From: JAENVU01 sp963756815
GTDB lineage: Bacteria; Actinomycetota; Acidimicrobiia; IMCC26256; JAENVU01
Length of the DNA: 64,000 nucleotides
NCBI GenBank assembly: GCA_963756815.1
Contig: CAVWPR010000005.1
Location: 1 to 64,000, forward strand
Reading direction: 5' to 3'
The notes under the pieces are model-generated. The model was given only the letters and a program-made list of their open reading frames with translations. It was not told the origin of the DNA and made no database searches. A program made the translations under genes and the position numbers. This document shows positions 27,603 through 36,869 of this stretch, piece after piece (the stretch's first letter is position 1; every line of letters starts with the position of its first letter).

Positions 27603-27668
27603 CCGTGCTCGACCGAAGCGAGGCGTAGACACTCGGGCACGCGTGTTGATGACGCCGAGCGGTGCGCA

Positions 27669-27683
27669 GGCGGAATGTCCGCC
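27669..27683. terminator. Hairpin between convergent genes
   Basis: GGCGGA-ATG-TCCGCC is a perfect six-base stem between the amine oxidase stop (27573) and the stop of ipdF (27713), which are convergent. No U-tract is present. It may terminate transcription in both directions. Confidence 0.35.
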
Positions 27684-27712
27684 GGCCTGCGACGGAGTCG
27701 CATGAGCGGGAA

Positions 27713-28499
27713 TTACGGGTGCTGGGAGCTGACGCTCACGACCTCGCCGGTCATGTACGTGGAGTAGTCGGACGCGAGGAACACGATGACGTTCGCGATC
27801 TCCCACGGGGCGGCGGCACGGCCGAACGCCTCACGCGAGGTCAACTCGTCGAGCAGCTCGTCGGTCGTCACCTTGGCCAGGAACGGGTGCATCGCGAGCG
27901 AGGGCGCGACCGCGTTGACGCGCACACCGAAGTCGGCGGCCTCCATCGCCGCACACCGCGTGAGCGCCATCACACCGGCCTTGGCCGCGGCGTAGTGGGC
28001 CTGGCCCTTCTGCCGCGCGCCATCCGAGCACCGATGCGTTGTTGACGATCACGCCCGCGTGGCGGGGTTGCATGTGCCGCAGCGCGGCCCGCACGCATCG
28101 GAACGTCCCGTTGAGCGTGACGTCGAGCACCTTCGCCCACTGCTCGTCCGTCATGTCGACGACGGCGGCGGTGCCGCCGAGTCCGGCGTTGTTCACGACG
28201 ACGTCGATCTCGCCGACGGCCGCCGCCGCGCCCGCGAACAGCGCCTGCACCTGCTCCTCCACCGTGACGTCGCACGGCAGCGCCGCCGCGACACCGTCGC
28301 CGAGCTGCTCGGCGGTCTCGTTCAGCCGGCGCTCGTGGGCGTCGCTGATCACCACCCGCGCGCCCTCGGCGATGCAGCGTTCGGCGGTCGCGAACCCGAT
28401 GCCGGTGCCCGCCGCCGCGGTGACCAGCACGTGCTTGCCCGTGAGGAGCCCGTGCGCAGGCGGCGGCGTCGAGTCGGTCGGCGCGTCGTCGTCGGGCAC
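27713..28499 (-). CDS. ipdF: IpdF-like short-chain dehydrogenase (one frameshift)
   Basis: The SDR motifs are VLVTAAAGTGIGFATAERCI, VVNNAGLGGTAAVVD and IVNNASVLGWRAAEG. After a break near 28,015 the chain resumes with MALTRCAAMEAADFGVRVNA and ends VVSVSSQHP. From memory these blocks match M. tuberculosis IpdF (Rv3559c), which oxidises the 5-hydroxy group of a HIP-derived CoA ester. The GTG start lies one base past the fadE30 stop, and the ipdF-fadE30 order is the mycobacterial one. Confidence 0.85.
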
Positions 28500-28500
28500 G

Positions 28501-29685
28501 TCAGACCACCTTCGGTTCGGGCGGCAGGCCCAGCACCCGCTCGCCGATGATGTTGCGCTGAATCTGGTTCGACCCGCCGTAGATCGTGTCGGCGCGGGTG
28601 TAGAGGAACATCGCCTGGGCGCGGGTCAGCTCGTACGGGAACGCGTCGGCGACCTCGGACCACGGTCCGAGCACGTCCATCGCCAGCTCGCCCATGCCCC
28701 GGTGCAGCTGGGCCCAGAAGAGCTTGCCGATCGACGTCTCGCGTGTCACGTCGCCGCGACTCAGCGCGGTGAGCCCGCGCATCGCGGTGTACCGCATGAT
28801 CTGCAGCTCGATCCAGGTCTGCGCGAGCCGCTGCCGGGTGACGGGGTCACCGGTGATCCCGCGCTCACGTGCCGTCGCCGCGATCTCCTGCCACTCGTGG
28901 ACGAAGCCGAGCTGCTGGCCGAGGGTCAGGGCACCCCGCTCGAACGCGAGCGTGCCCATCGCGACCTTCCAGCCGCCGTTCACCTCGCCGACGACGAGGT
29001 CGGCGGCGGTCCGCGCGCCGTCGAAGAACACCTCGTTGAACTCCGACGTCCCCGTGATCTGCTCGATCGGACGGATCTCGATGCCGGGCTGGCCCATCGG
29101 CACGAGCAGGTACGAGATACCACGGTGGCGGGGCGCGTCGCGGTCGGTGCGGGCGAGGACGAAGCACCACTGCGCCCAGTGCGCCAGCGACGTCCACACC
29201 TTCTGCCCGTCGATCACCCACTCGTCGCCGTCGCGCACGGCACACGTCGACAGGCTGGCGAGATCCGAGCCCACGTTCGGCTCCGAGTAGCCCTGGCACC
29301 AGAGCTCCTCGCCGCTCGCGATGCGGGGAAGGAAGCGTGCTCGCTGCGCGTCGGTGCCGAAGTGCAGGATCGTCGGCCCGATCAGCCCCTCGCCGACGAG
29401 CCCGACGCGGCCGGGTCCACCCGCACGTGCGTACTCCTCGTAGAACACCACCTGCTCGAGCAACGACGCGTCACGACCCCCGTACTCACGTGGCCACGAG
29501 AGGCAGGTCCAGCCGGCGGCGCCCAGCGCGCGCTCCCACGCGAGCCGCTCGTCGAAGAGCGCGTGCTCGTCGCCCGGTCCGCCCCGCCCGCGGACGACGC
29601 GGAACTCGCCGTCGAGCGCGGCGACGAGCCATTCGCGCGCGTCGGCGCGGAAGGAGTCCAGCTCGGCGGTCGAACGCAGGTCCAT
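28501..29685 (-). CDS. fadE30: FadE30-like acyl-CoA dehydrogenase
   Basis: An intact 394-residue dehydrogenase: SWPREYGGRDASLLEQVVFY, CQGYSEPNVGSDLASL, VIDGQKVWTSLAHWAQWCF and C-terminal YGGSNQIQRNIIGERVLGLP. Being upstream of ipdF on the same strand it corresponds to mycobacterial fadE30 (Rv3560c), which desaturates the propionyl side chain of HIP-CoA. ATG 29685 is selected because residues further upstream show no homology. Confidence 0.85.
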   Translation of the reverse strand: MDLRSTAELDSFRADAREWLVAALDGEFRVVRGRGGPGDEHALFDERLAWERALGAAGWTCLSWPREYGGRDASLLEQVVFYEEYARAGGPGRVGLVGEGLIGPTILHFGTDAQRARFLPRIASGEELWCQGYSEPNVGSDLASLSTCAVRDGDEWVIDGQKVWTSLAHWAQWCFVLARTDRDAPRHRGISYLLVPMGQPGIEIRPIEQITGTSEFNEVFFDGARTAADLVVGEVNGGWKVAMGTLAFERGALTLGQQLGFVHEWQEIAATARERGITGDPVTRQRLAQTWIELQIMRYTAMRGLTALSRGDVTRETSIGKLFWAQLHRGMGELAMDVLGPWSEVADAFPYELTRAQAMFLYTRADTIYGGSNQIQRNIIGERVLGLPPEPKVV

Positions 29686-29794
29686 CGGCGGGTCAGCTCC
29701 GTGTGGAGTCGACGGGCGCGGCGTCGCCCTCGCACCGGCTGCGGTCCCCGATCTGCACGGTGGGCATCGTGCCAGATCGAGCGGGTCGGATCGC

Positions 29795-30250
29795 TCAGCG
29801 GGTGCGGCGCCGGCGGGCGCGGACCAGGAGTGCGGTGGTGACGGCCGCGAGCGCGACCCCGACCGGCACCTCGATCCGGATCCCCTCCGGCGACTCGTGC
29901 TGCATCTGCTTGTGGACCCGGTCGACCCATGCGGGCAGCGGGTTGACCCCGAACAGGAACTCGCCAGGCTTGTCCGAATCGAGCACCGCGGCACCGGCCA
30001 TGCCCGCCAGGAGCGCGGTGCGCGGCGGGACCCCGGCGACCGTGATCATCGACACCGCGGCGAGCCCGAGCAGACCGTCGCGCCGGGCCACGACGTAGAA
30101 CCCGTCACGGCTCAGCTCGGCGTTGCCCCAGTGCGGGGTGATGTCCATGACGACGTGGGTGGCGAAGCCGAGGACGAAGGCGTACGCGGGCCGGCGCCGG
30201 CAGATGCTTCCCGCGATCGCGCCCGCGAGCACGTGGTTGGTGATGAACAT
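29795..30250 (-). CDS. Small membrane protein, YdjM/metal-dependent hydrolase-like
   Basis: A protein of 151 residues beginning MFITNHVLAGAIAGSICRRR, with GFATHVVMDITPHWG; the His/Asp set and hydrophobic segments resemble the YdjM-type inner-membrane predicted hydrolases. Residues LAAVSMITVAGVPPRTALLA and VPVGVALAAVTTALLV are membrane spans. Divergent to the LLM gene at 30299 across 48 bases. Role unknown. Confidence 0.6.
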   Translation of the reverse strand: MFITNHVLAGAIAGSICRRRPAYAFVLGFATHVVMDITPHWGNAELSRDGFYVVARRDGLLGLAAVSMITVAGVPPRTALLAGMAGAAVLDSDKPGEFLFGVNPLPAWVDRVHKQMQHESPEGIRIEVPVGVALAAVTTALLVRARRRRTR

Positions 30251-30298
30251 GGGTTCGGTAGTCTGCCGCGCCCGGCGGGTCAGCGGAGGGAGCAGCAC

Positions 30299-31054
30299 GT
30301 GGGTTTCAAGGTCGGTGTCCAACTCCATCCCCAGGTCGGCACGGTCGAGGAGCTGCGCGCCGCGTGGAAGGCGGCCGACGCCATGGGCGCCGACAGCATC
30401 TGGATCTGGGACCACTTCTTCCCGCTCTACGGGGATCCCGACGCCGCCCACTACGAGGCGTACACGCTGCTCGCGGCGATGGCCGTCGACACCCGCCAGG
30501 CGCACTTCGGCGCCCTGGTCACCTGCAACTCGTACCGGAATCCTCAGCTGCTCGCGGACATGGCCCGCACCATCGACCAGCTGAGCCACGGCCGGTTCAT
30601 CCTCGGCATCGGCTCGGGGTGGTTCGAGCGCGATTACACGGAGTACGGGTACGACTTCGGGACCGCACCTTCGCGCCTCGCCGACCTCGAGACCGCGCTG
30701 CCGCTCATCTGCGATCGCCTCGGCGCGCTCGTCCCGGCGCCGGCCGGCGACCTGCCGATCCTGATCGGCGGCAGCGGCGAGAAGGTGACGCTGCGGCTCG
30801 TGGCCGAGTACGCCGACGCGTGGAACTCGTTCGGCCCGCCCGAGAGCTTCGAGCACAAGAACCGCGTCCTCGACGAGTGGTGCACGAAGCTCGGGCGCCC
30901 GCCGCGTGAGGTCGAGCGCACCGTCGCGATCCAACCGAACGAGGTCGGTGATCTCGACGCGTACGTCGCCGCCGGCGCCGAGCACTTCATCGTCATGGTC
31001 GGCGCGCCCTACGACCTGTCACCGCTCGAAGCGCTCATCGCCGCACGCGGGTGA
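30299..31054 (+). CDS. LLM-class F420-dependent oxidoreductase
   Basis: A luciferase-like protein of 251 residues beginning at GTG 30299, with GCGGAGGG about ten bases before. Motifs are FKVGVQLHPQVGTVEEL, IWIWDHFFPLYGDPD, LSHGRFILGIGSGWFERDY and LPILIGGSGEKVTLRLVAEY, typical of TIGR03560-like F420 oxidoreductases. It overlaps the following phosphatase gene by four bases (GTGA). Substrate unknown. Confidence 0.82.
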   Translation: MGFKVGVQLHPQVGTVEELRAAWKAADAMGADSIWIWDHFFPLYGDPDAAHYEAYTLLAAMAVDTRQAHFGALVTCNSYRNPQLLADMARTIDQLSHGRFILGIGSGWFERDYTEYGYDFGTAPSRLADLETALPLICDRLGALVPAPAGDLPILIGGSGEKVTLRLVAEYADAWNSFGPPESFEHKNRVLDEWCTKLGRPPREVERTVAIQPNEVGDLDAYVAAGAEHFIVMVGAPYDLSPLEALIAARG

Positions 31055-31602
31055 CCGCGTCGGCTCCCCGGCTGCTGCCGCCGGGCGCCCGACCGGGGTT
31101 CGTCGGCACCCTCTCGGTCCCCGGTGACCTGTGGTGGGTGTGCACCGACCCCACCCCGCTCGCCGGCATGGCCTACCCGCGTCACGGTGCCTGGGACGCG
31201 CTCGCCGAACGCGGCTTCCATCACGTCGTCGATCTCACGCGCGACGTGGCGAAGTACGACCCGAGCCCGCTGACCTCGCACGCGTTCCGTCTCGCCGATC
31301 TGGTGGTCCGCCGCCGGCCTCCCGATCCCGAGCGGGACGAGGCGCGCATCGCCGCCGCCGCCCGTCTGGTCGCGGACCGTTGGTCTGCGGGCGAGGGCAT
31401 CGTCGTCCACTGCCACGGTGGTCGCGGCCGTACCGGCGCGGTGCTCGGCAGCGCGCTGGTACAGCTCGGCCACGATCCCGACGCGGTGGTGGAGTGGCTC
31501 CACCTCGTCCAGCGCACCCGTGGCCGCCGGGGCTGGCCCGAGCAGGCCTGGCAGGCCGAGGTCGTCCGCCGAACCGCGGTCCGAGGTCGTCCGACCGACT
31601 GA
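31051..31602 (+). CDS. Dual-specificity/tyrosine phosphatase-like protein
   Basis: A protein of 183 residues. The signature HCHGGRGRTG gives the C-X5-R loop (Cys121, Arg127) of the PTP superfamily, followed by LGSALVQLGHDPDAVVEWL; the upstream HVVDLTRDVAKYDPSP could supply the general acid Asp. It is translationally coupled to an F420-type oxidoreductase. Substrate could be a phosphoprotein or a small phosphate ester. A perfect 16-base hairpin overlaps its stop codon. Confidence 0.75.
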   Translation: MTASAPRLLPPGARPGFVGTLSVPGDLWWVCTDPTPLAGMAYPRHGAWDALAERGFHHVVDLTRDVAKYDPSPLTSHAFRLADLVVRRRPPDPERDEARIAAAARLVADRWSAGEGIVVHCHGGRGRTGAVLGSALVQLGHDPDAVVEWLHLVQRTRGRRGWPEQAWQAEVVRRTAVRGRPTD

Positions 31603-31629
31603 TTCGCGCGCTCCGCGCGAATCAGTCGG
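31595..31629. terminator. Perfect 16-bp hairpin over the phosphatase stop codon
   Basis: CCGACTGATTCGCGCG and its exact complement are separated by a three-base loop (CTC). The TGA stop (31600-31602) lies inside the left arm. There is no U-tract, so it may be a Rho-independent-like or RNA-stabilising stem. Further on, TACTCCGCC (31669-31677) and GGCGGAGTA (31714-31722) form a second, wider inverted repeat in the 204-base gap. Confidence 0.55.
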
Positions 31630-31806
31630 CCACCGCTCAAGCTTCGCAAGAGCGACGAAAGGTTTTCATACTCCGCCTTGCCGCAGACGGGACGACGCGC
31701 TAGCAAACGGCTCGGCGGAGTACTGCGGTGACGCATCGACCCGTTTCGACGCGCGCCAGCGCGACCCCTTTCCGGACCCGACGGTCCCGACGGTCCCGAG
31801 GAGATC

Positions 31807-32518
31807 ATGGACTCGACGAGCCCGAGCACCGAGCCGAGGCCCCGGCGCGGCCCGCTCACCCCTTGGTGGTGGGCGACGTGCGTGTTGGCCGCGGTGGTCG
31901 CGCTGCTGGTCGTGACGACGGCCTCGGCCGATCCGTCGGCGCGGCACGGAGACGCTGCCGCGCACCGCGACCGGCGCACGCATCGCGGACCGGCCGGCGG
32001 CCGCGCCGACGACCACGACCACCACCACCACCACGACGGCGCCGGTCGCGCCCGTCGTCGCGCCCCCGCCCGAGGACACGACGCTCCACACGCCCGAGGA
32101 CGTCCCCGATCCCTCGATCCGGCGACCGATCCAGATCATCGGCCGGATCCGGATCCCGAAGATCGGGCTCGACACCGACCTGCGCGACCAGATCACCCAG
32201 GAGTCGATCGACCTCGGACCGTCCCACTGGCCGGGCACGGCCGCGCCGGGCGGCTTCGGGAACGCGGTGGTCGCGGGCCATCGCAGCAGTCACAGCGCGC
32301 CGTTCCACGACCTCGGCGCGTTGCAGGCGGGCGACACGGTCGCGCTCCTCGACGCCGGCGGCGGCGCGTTCACGTACTCGGTCACCGAGACGTTCATCGT
32401 GAGCCCCGACGCGATGTGGATCGCCGACCAACACCCTGGTCACACGCTCACGCTCTTCACCTGCCACCCGATCGGCGGCTCGTCGCAGCGCCTCGTCATC
32501 CGGGCCACGCTCGTCTGA
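31807..32518 (+). CDS. Class E sortase (one frameshift)
   Basis: The N-terminus has one membrane anchor (WWATCVLAAVVALLVV). A frame break between about 31,940 and 31,985 leads to a Thr-rich linker and the sortase barrel: IQIIGRIRIPKIGLDT, the catalytic His in NAVVAGHRSSHSAPFHDL, TVALLDAGGGAFTYSV, Cys in TLFTCHPIGGSSQ and Arg in RLVIRATLV. This is the actinobacterial SrtE/F type that transfers surface proteins to the wall. No sorting-signal substrate is seen in the window. Confidence 0.8.
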
Positions 32519-32551
32519 GCGGCGACGCAGCGCGCCCGGTACGGTCCGGGC

Positions 32552-33319
32552 ATGCAGCTCCCGGGCCTCGCCGGACGTCGGATCGTCGTCGTCGGCGCCG
32601 GCACCCAACCCAGCGACGAGCCCGACCCGCCGATGGGCAACGGGCGAGCGATCGCCGTGCGCGCGGCCGCAGAGGGCGCCACCGTGGTGTGTGTGGACCG
32701 CGATGCCGCCGCGGCCGCCGACACCGCCACGCTGATCACCGACACCGGGGGCGACGCAACGGTCGTCGTTGCCGACGTCACGGCCGAGGACGACTGCACC
32801 CGGCTCGTGACCGAGGCCGGCACCCCCCTCGACGGCCTCGTGCTCAACGTCGGCATCGGACGCGGCGGCGGCATGCTGGGGACGACCGCCGCCGACTGGG
32901 ACCGCACCTTCGCGGTCAACCTCCGCTCCCACTTCCTGATCACCCAGGCCGCGCTCCCTGTACTGGCCGACGGCGCCTCGATCGTGTTCATCAGCTCGGT
33001 CGCCGGACTCCAACCAGGAAGCCGGCTCCCCGCGTACGACGCGTCGAAGGCGGGGATCATCGGGCTCTGCCGGGCGGTCGCGCTCGAGGGCGCACGCCGA
33101 AGGATCCGCGCCAACGTGGTCGCGCCCGGCCTCATCGACACGCCCCTCGGGCGCTGGGCGTCGCGCGGCCGCGCGTCGCGTGAGCGCACGCCGGTGCCGC
33201 TCGGGCGCCAGGGCACCGCAGCCGAGGTCGCGGCGGTCGTGGGGTTCCTCCTGTCATCCGACGCGTCCTACGTGACCGGCCAGACCCTCGCCGTCGACGG
33301 CGGCCTCAGCCTGATTTGA
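32552..33319 (+). CDS. Short-chain dehydrogenase/reductase
   Basis: An intact SDR of 255 residues: N-terminal RRIVVVGAGTQPS with an insertion before GNGRAIAVRAAAEG, VVCVDRD, LVLNVGIGRGGG in place of NNAG, SSVAGLQPGSRLPAYDASKA (catalytic Tyr and Lys) and VTGQTLAVDGGLSL. The unusual cofactor loop and the LNVG motif place it in a divergent subfamily. Substrate unknown; it lies 33 bases after the sortase. Confidence 0.8.
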   Translation: MQLPGLAGRRIVVVGAGTQPSDEPDPPMGNGRAIAVRAAAEGATVVCVDRDAAAAADTATLITDTGGDATVVVADVTAEDDCTRLVTEAGTPLDGLVLNVGIGRGGGMLGTTAADWDRTFAVNLRSHFLITQAALPVLADGASIVFISSVAGLQPGSRLPAYDASKAGIIGLCRAVALEGARRRIRANVVAPGLIDTPLGRWASRGRASRERTPVPLGRQGTAAEVAAVVGFLLSSDASYVTGQTLAVDGGLSLI

Positions 33320-33395
33320 TGGTCTCTGCGGTACATCGGCCGCTCCGCTCGGATGACTCACGCTGCGTGACGGCTCGGGACGCTGCGCGGCTGCT

Positions 33396-33420
33396 CGCCT
33401 CCGCTGCGCTCCGGCTCGGC
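33396..33420. repeat. 25-base intergenic repeat, copy 2
   Basis: An exact second copy of the 27578-27602 element, in the gap between an SDR gene and the TPP riboswitch. The 33,330-33,420 stretch around it is rich in short self-complementary words (e.g. TCACGCTGCGTGA), compatible with a degenerate intergenic element or terminator. Confidence 0.6.
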
Positions 33421-33480
33421 GAGGCCCGGTCGCAATGCAACTGCCAGGGAGCCGCCGGCGCGCAGTAGGTTCGTCCCGAC

Positions 33481-33592
33481 CACACGGGAGTCCGGTGCGC
33501 CGGGCTGAGAGGTGGGGCACGCAGCCCCCGACCGTCCGAACCTGATCCGGGTCATGCCGGCGCAGGGAGTCCGATCCGATGTCTCCGTGTGC
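33481..33592 (+). promoter_or_regulatory. TPP (THI-box) riboswitch
   Basis: The conserved aptamer parts are readable in order: GGTGCGCCGGGCTGAGAGG (33493-33511), the variable P3 hairpin, then CGAACCTGATCCGGGTCATG and CCGGCGCAGGGAG (to about 33569). CACACGG at the 5' end can pair with CCGTGTG at 33585-33591. The thiamine pyrophosphokinase ATG follows at 33615, so TPP binding probably blocks expression of the kinase and transporter genes. Confidence 0.9.
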
Positions 33593-33614
33593 GGGCCGAC
33601 CCTCGTGAGGCCGC

Positions 33615-34250
33615 ATGCGTGCACTCGTGATCGCCGGAGGCGACGCTCCCCTCCCGATCGAGGCCGAGCTCGCGTCGGCACCGCTCGTCATCGCGGCCGA
33701 CTCCGGTGTCGCCCACGCGCTCACGCTGGGGCTGCGCATCGACCTCGTGATCGGCGATCTCGACAGCGCCGAGCCCGCGCAGGTCGAGCGTGCGGTCGCC
33801 GGCGGCGCCCGGATCGACCGGCACCCGGTCGACAAGGACGCCACCGACCTCGAGCTCGCGCTCGACGCCGCCCGCGCGCTCGGCGCTCGGGAGATCACCG
33901 TGCTCGGCGCCGGCGGTGGCCGCCTCGATCATCTCCTCGCCAACCTGCTCCTGGTCACGCACGACGCGTACTCGGATCTCGCGATCGACGCGCTGGTCGA
34001 CGACACCCGCATCACGGTCGTTCGCGGTGAGCGGGCGATCGTCGGTCCGATCGGCGGCACCGTCACGCTGCTGCCGATCGGTGGCACCGCGTCAGGGGTC
34101 ACCACGACCGGACTGCGCTGGACCCTCACCGACGCCGAGCTCGTGGCCGCGAGCACCCGTGGTGTCAGCAACGAGATCGTCGCGTCGCCCGCGAACGTGC
34201 GGGTGGGACACGGCGTCCTGCTCGCCATCCAACCCTCCGGAGTCTCCTGA
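33615..34250 (+). CDS. thiN: Thiamine pyrophosphokinase
   Basis: A 211-residue protein with the TPK catalytic core: VIAADSGVAHALTLGLRIDL, the GDLDS motif in VIGDLDSAEPAQVE, VDKDATDLELALDAA and GAGGGRLDHLLANLLLV; the C-terminal thiamine-binding beta-sandwich has TVTLLPIGGTASGVTTTGLR and NEIVASPANVRV. It converts thiamine plus ATP to TPP. Its place behind a TPP riboswitch and before the thiamine ABC transporter fits a salvage operon. The stop shares one base with the thiB start. Confidence 0.9.
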   Translation: MRALVIAGGDAPLPIEAELASAPLVIAADSGVAHALTLGLRIDLVIGDLDSAEPAQVERAVAGGARIDRHPVDKDATDLELALDAARALGAREITVLGAGGGRLDHLLANLLLVTHDAYSDLAIDALVDDTRITVVRGERAIVGPIGGTVTLLPIGGTASGVTTTGLRWTLTDAELVAASTRGVSNEIVASPANVRVGHGVLLAIQPSGVS

Positions 34251-35290
34251 TGCGACGCCCGTCGGTCCTGCTGCTCATCGTGACGCTCACCGCGACTGCG
34301 CTCGGCGCGTGCTCCTCGACCGGGGGCTCCGCGAAGACGGTCACACTCGTCACCCACGACTCGTTCGCCGCGTCGAAGCCCGTGCTGCAGGCGTTCACGC
34401 GCCAGACGGGTTGGAAGGTGCGGGTCCTCAAGAACGGGGACGCGGGCGCGGCGCTCAACCAGGTCATCCTCACGAAGGACGCACCGTTGGGCGACGCGTT
34501 CTACGGCGTCGACAACACGTTCCTGACCCGAGCGCTCGACGCCGGTGTGTTCGATCGGTACCGACCCGCCGCGCTCGGATCGGTCGCGCCCGGGCTCCGC
34601 CTCGACCCGACCGGACACGCGACCCCCGTCGACTTCGGCGACGTGTGCGTCAACGTCGACCGCAAGGCGTTCACGAGCACACCGCCCCCCGCGACGCTCG
34701 ACGACCTCACGAAGCCTGCGTACAAGGACCAGCTCGTCGTCGAGAACCCGGCGACCAGCTCCACCGGCCTCGCGTTCGTGGCCGCGACGGTCGCGAAGTA
34801 CGGCGACGGCTGGCTCGACTACTGGGATCGACTGCGCGCCAACGGCGTGCGCGTGGTCGATGGCTGGGAGCAGGCGTACGACGGCGAGTTCTCCGGCGCG
34901 GCGGGGAGCAAGGGCACGCGCCCGATCGTGGTGAGCTACGCGTCGAGCCCACCGGCGGAGGTGTACTTCGCGAAGTCACCGCCCGCGACCGCGCCGACCG
35001 CGTCGCTGCCCGCGACGTGCTTCCGTCAGGTCGAGTTCGTCGGCGTGCTGCACGGCGCCGCGCACCCGGCCGCGGCCCGCGAGCTCGTCGACTTCATGCT
35101 GTCGCGACGGTTCCAGGCCGACATGCCGCTCCAGATGTTCGTGTACCCCGCGGTCACCGGTACGCCGCTGCCGCCCGTGTTCACGAAATTCTCCTCCGTG
35201 TCGCCCGCTCCGCTCGTGCTCACCCCGGAGCGCATCGGTCGCGAGCGGGCACAATGGATCGACGAGTGGACCGCGCACGTCCTCCGGTGA
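34250..35290 (+). CDS. thiB: Thiamine ABC transporter, substrate-binding lipoprotein
   Basis: A protein of 346 residues with a lipoprotein signal ending in ATALGAC (lipid-modified Cys21). The mature part is a periplasmic-binding-protein fold with the ThiB/TbpA features TLVTHDSFAASKPVLQAFTR, DAFYGVDNTFLTRALDAGVF, TPVDFGDVCVNVDRKAF and PATSSTGLAFVAATVAKYG. It captures thiamine or its phosphates and delivers them to ThiPQ. GTGA overlap with thiP. Confidence 0.88.
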   Translation: MRRPSVLLLIVTLTATALGACSSTGGSAKTVTLVTHDSFAASKPVLQAFTRQTGWKVRVLKNGDAGAALNQVILTKDAPLGDAFYGVDNTFLTRALDAGVFDRYRPAALGSVAPGLRLDPTGHATPVDFGDVCVNVDRKAFTSTPPPATLDDLTKPAYKDQLVVENPATSSTGLAFVAATVAKYGDGWLDYWDRLRANGVRVVDGWEQAYDGEFSGAAGSKGTRPIVVSYASSPPAEVYFAKSPPATAPTASLPATCFRQVEFVGVLHGAAHPAAARELVDFMLSRRFQADMPLQMFVYPAVTGTPLPPVFTKFSSVSPAPLVLTPERIGRERAQWIDEWTAHVLR

Positions 35291-36869
35291 GAGAGACGTC
35301 GGCGCGCACCGCTCGCGTCCTGCTCGCGCTCGTCCCGATCGCCTTCCTCGCGATCTTCTTCGCCTGGCCCGTCGTCGCGATCCTCGCTCGCGGGCTCTGG
35401 CGCGACGGCTCGCTCGATCTCGGCGCGTTCCCCGACACGCTCTCGGAGCCCGGACTGCTCCACATCGTGCGCTTCACGGTCTGGCAGGCGATGCTCTCGA
35501 CCGCGCTCGACGTTCGCCGTGGGTCTCCCGCTCACCGCGGTCGTGAGCCGCGTGCGCTTCCCCGGCCGGAGCTTCGTCCACGCGCTGGTGGTCGTGCCCT
35601 TCGTGCTGCCGACGATCGTCGTGGCCACTGCGTTCCGTGCGCTCGGCGTCGAGCGCTCGCTCGGCGCCATCCTGCTCGCGCACTGCTTCTTCAACCTGGC
35701 GGTGGTGGTCCGGGTCGTCGGCGCGTCGTGGGAGACCGTCGACCGCCGCGCCGCCGACGCGGCTCGCATGCTCGGCGCGGGACCGCTGCGGACGTTCTGG
35801 TCCGTCACCCTCCCCGCACTCCGGCCTGCGCTCGTGGCCGCGGGATCGATCGTGTTCCTCTTCTGCTTCACCTCGTTCGGCATCATCCTCGTCCTGGGCG
35901 GGCCGACGTTCGCGACGCTCGAGACCGAGATCTACCGGCAGACCGCGGAGCTGCTCGACCTGCGCACCGCGGCCGTCCTCACGATCGTGCAGCTGGCCGC
36001 GGTCGTGGTCGCGCTCGGTGTGGCCGGCGTGACCGCCGGGCGCGCGGGCCGGCGGCGGCTGGCTCCCGCCGACCGCGTGCGGCTCCGGACCGTGGGCGGA
36101 CGTCTGCTCGCCGTCGGCCGCGATGCTCCCCGGCCTCACCCTGGTGATCGTGCCGATCGCCGAGCTCGTCAGACGTTCGCTGGCCGACGGCGCGCTCGGA
36201 TGGTCCCGACTGTCACGGACCACGCCGGGATTCAGCGCGTCGGCGCTCCACGCCGTCACCACGTCGCTCGGCATCGCGATCGCGGCGACCGCGATCGCAG
36301 TGACGCTCGGACTCGCGCTGGCCACCGCGGTCACCCGCCGCCGGTCGCGTCTCGGTCGACTCGGGGAGGTCGCGGTCGTGCTCCCGCTCGGCATCTCGGC
36401 CGTCACCGTCGGCTTCGGGTTCCTGATCGTGTTCGACACCCCGCCCCTCGACCTCCGCACCTCGTGGTGGATCGTGCCGATCGCCCATGCACTGATCGCG
36501 ATGCCGTTCGTCGTGCGCAGCGCCGTGCCGCTGCTGCGCGCCGTCGACCCGCACCAACGCGAGGTGGCCGCACTCCTGGGCGCCTCACCGCGACGGGTCT
36601 GGTGGGAGGTGGACCGACGGGTCATCGCCCGCGCCGCCGCGGTCGCCGCGGGCTTCGCGTTCGCGATCTCACTCGGTGAGTTCGGCGCGACGCTGTTCAT
36701 CGTGCGACCGGAGACCACGACGGTCCCGATCGCCATCTACCGGTTCCTCGGCCGTCCGGGCGCCACGAACACGGCACAGGCCTTCGCCCTCGCGACCATC
36801 CTCATGCTCCTCACCGCGGTCGTCGCGATGGCGGGCGACCGGGTGCAGTCCCGCCGGAGGGTTCCCTGA
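35287..36869 (+). CDS. thiP: Thiamine ABC transporter, permease (two frameshifts)
   Basis: A fused two-domain permease as in ThiP. The first part starts with VLLALVPIAFLAIFFAWPVV; a break near 35,512 leads to FVHALVVVPFVLPTIVVATA and the first EAA-like loop AARMLGAGPLRTFWSVTLPA. A second break near 36,112 leads to the second half: LPGLTLVIVPIAELVRRSLA and the second EAA loop AALLGASPRRVWWEVDR. About 12 membrane spans. The start GTG is in the thiB stop; the stop shares one base with thiQ. Confidence 0.82.

Noticed and set aside
31983..32060. Short ACC-repeat run resembling a microsatellite
   Set aside because: It encodes the Thr-rich linker of the sortase once the frame break is corrected.
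35474..36736. Ser/Thr-rich minus-strand frame of 420 codons
   Set aside because: Lies opposite thiP and has no homology or plausible codon use.
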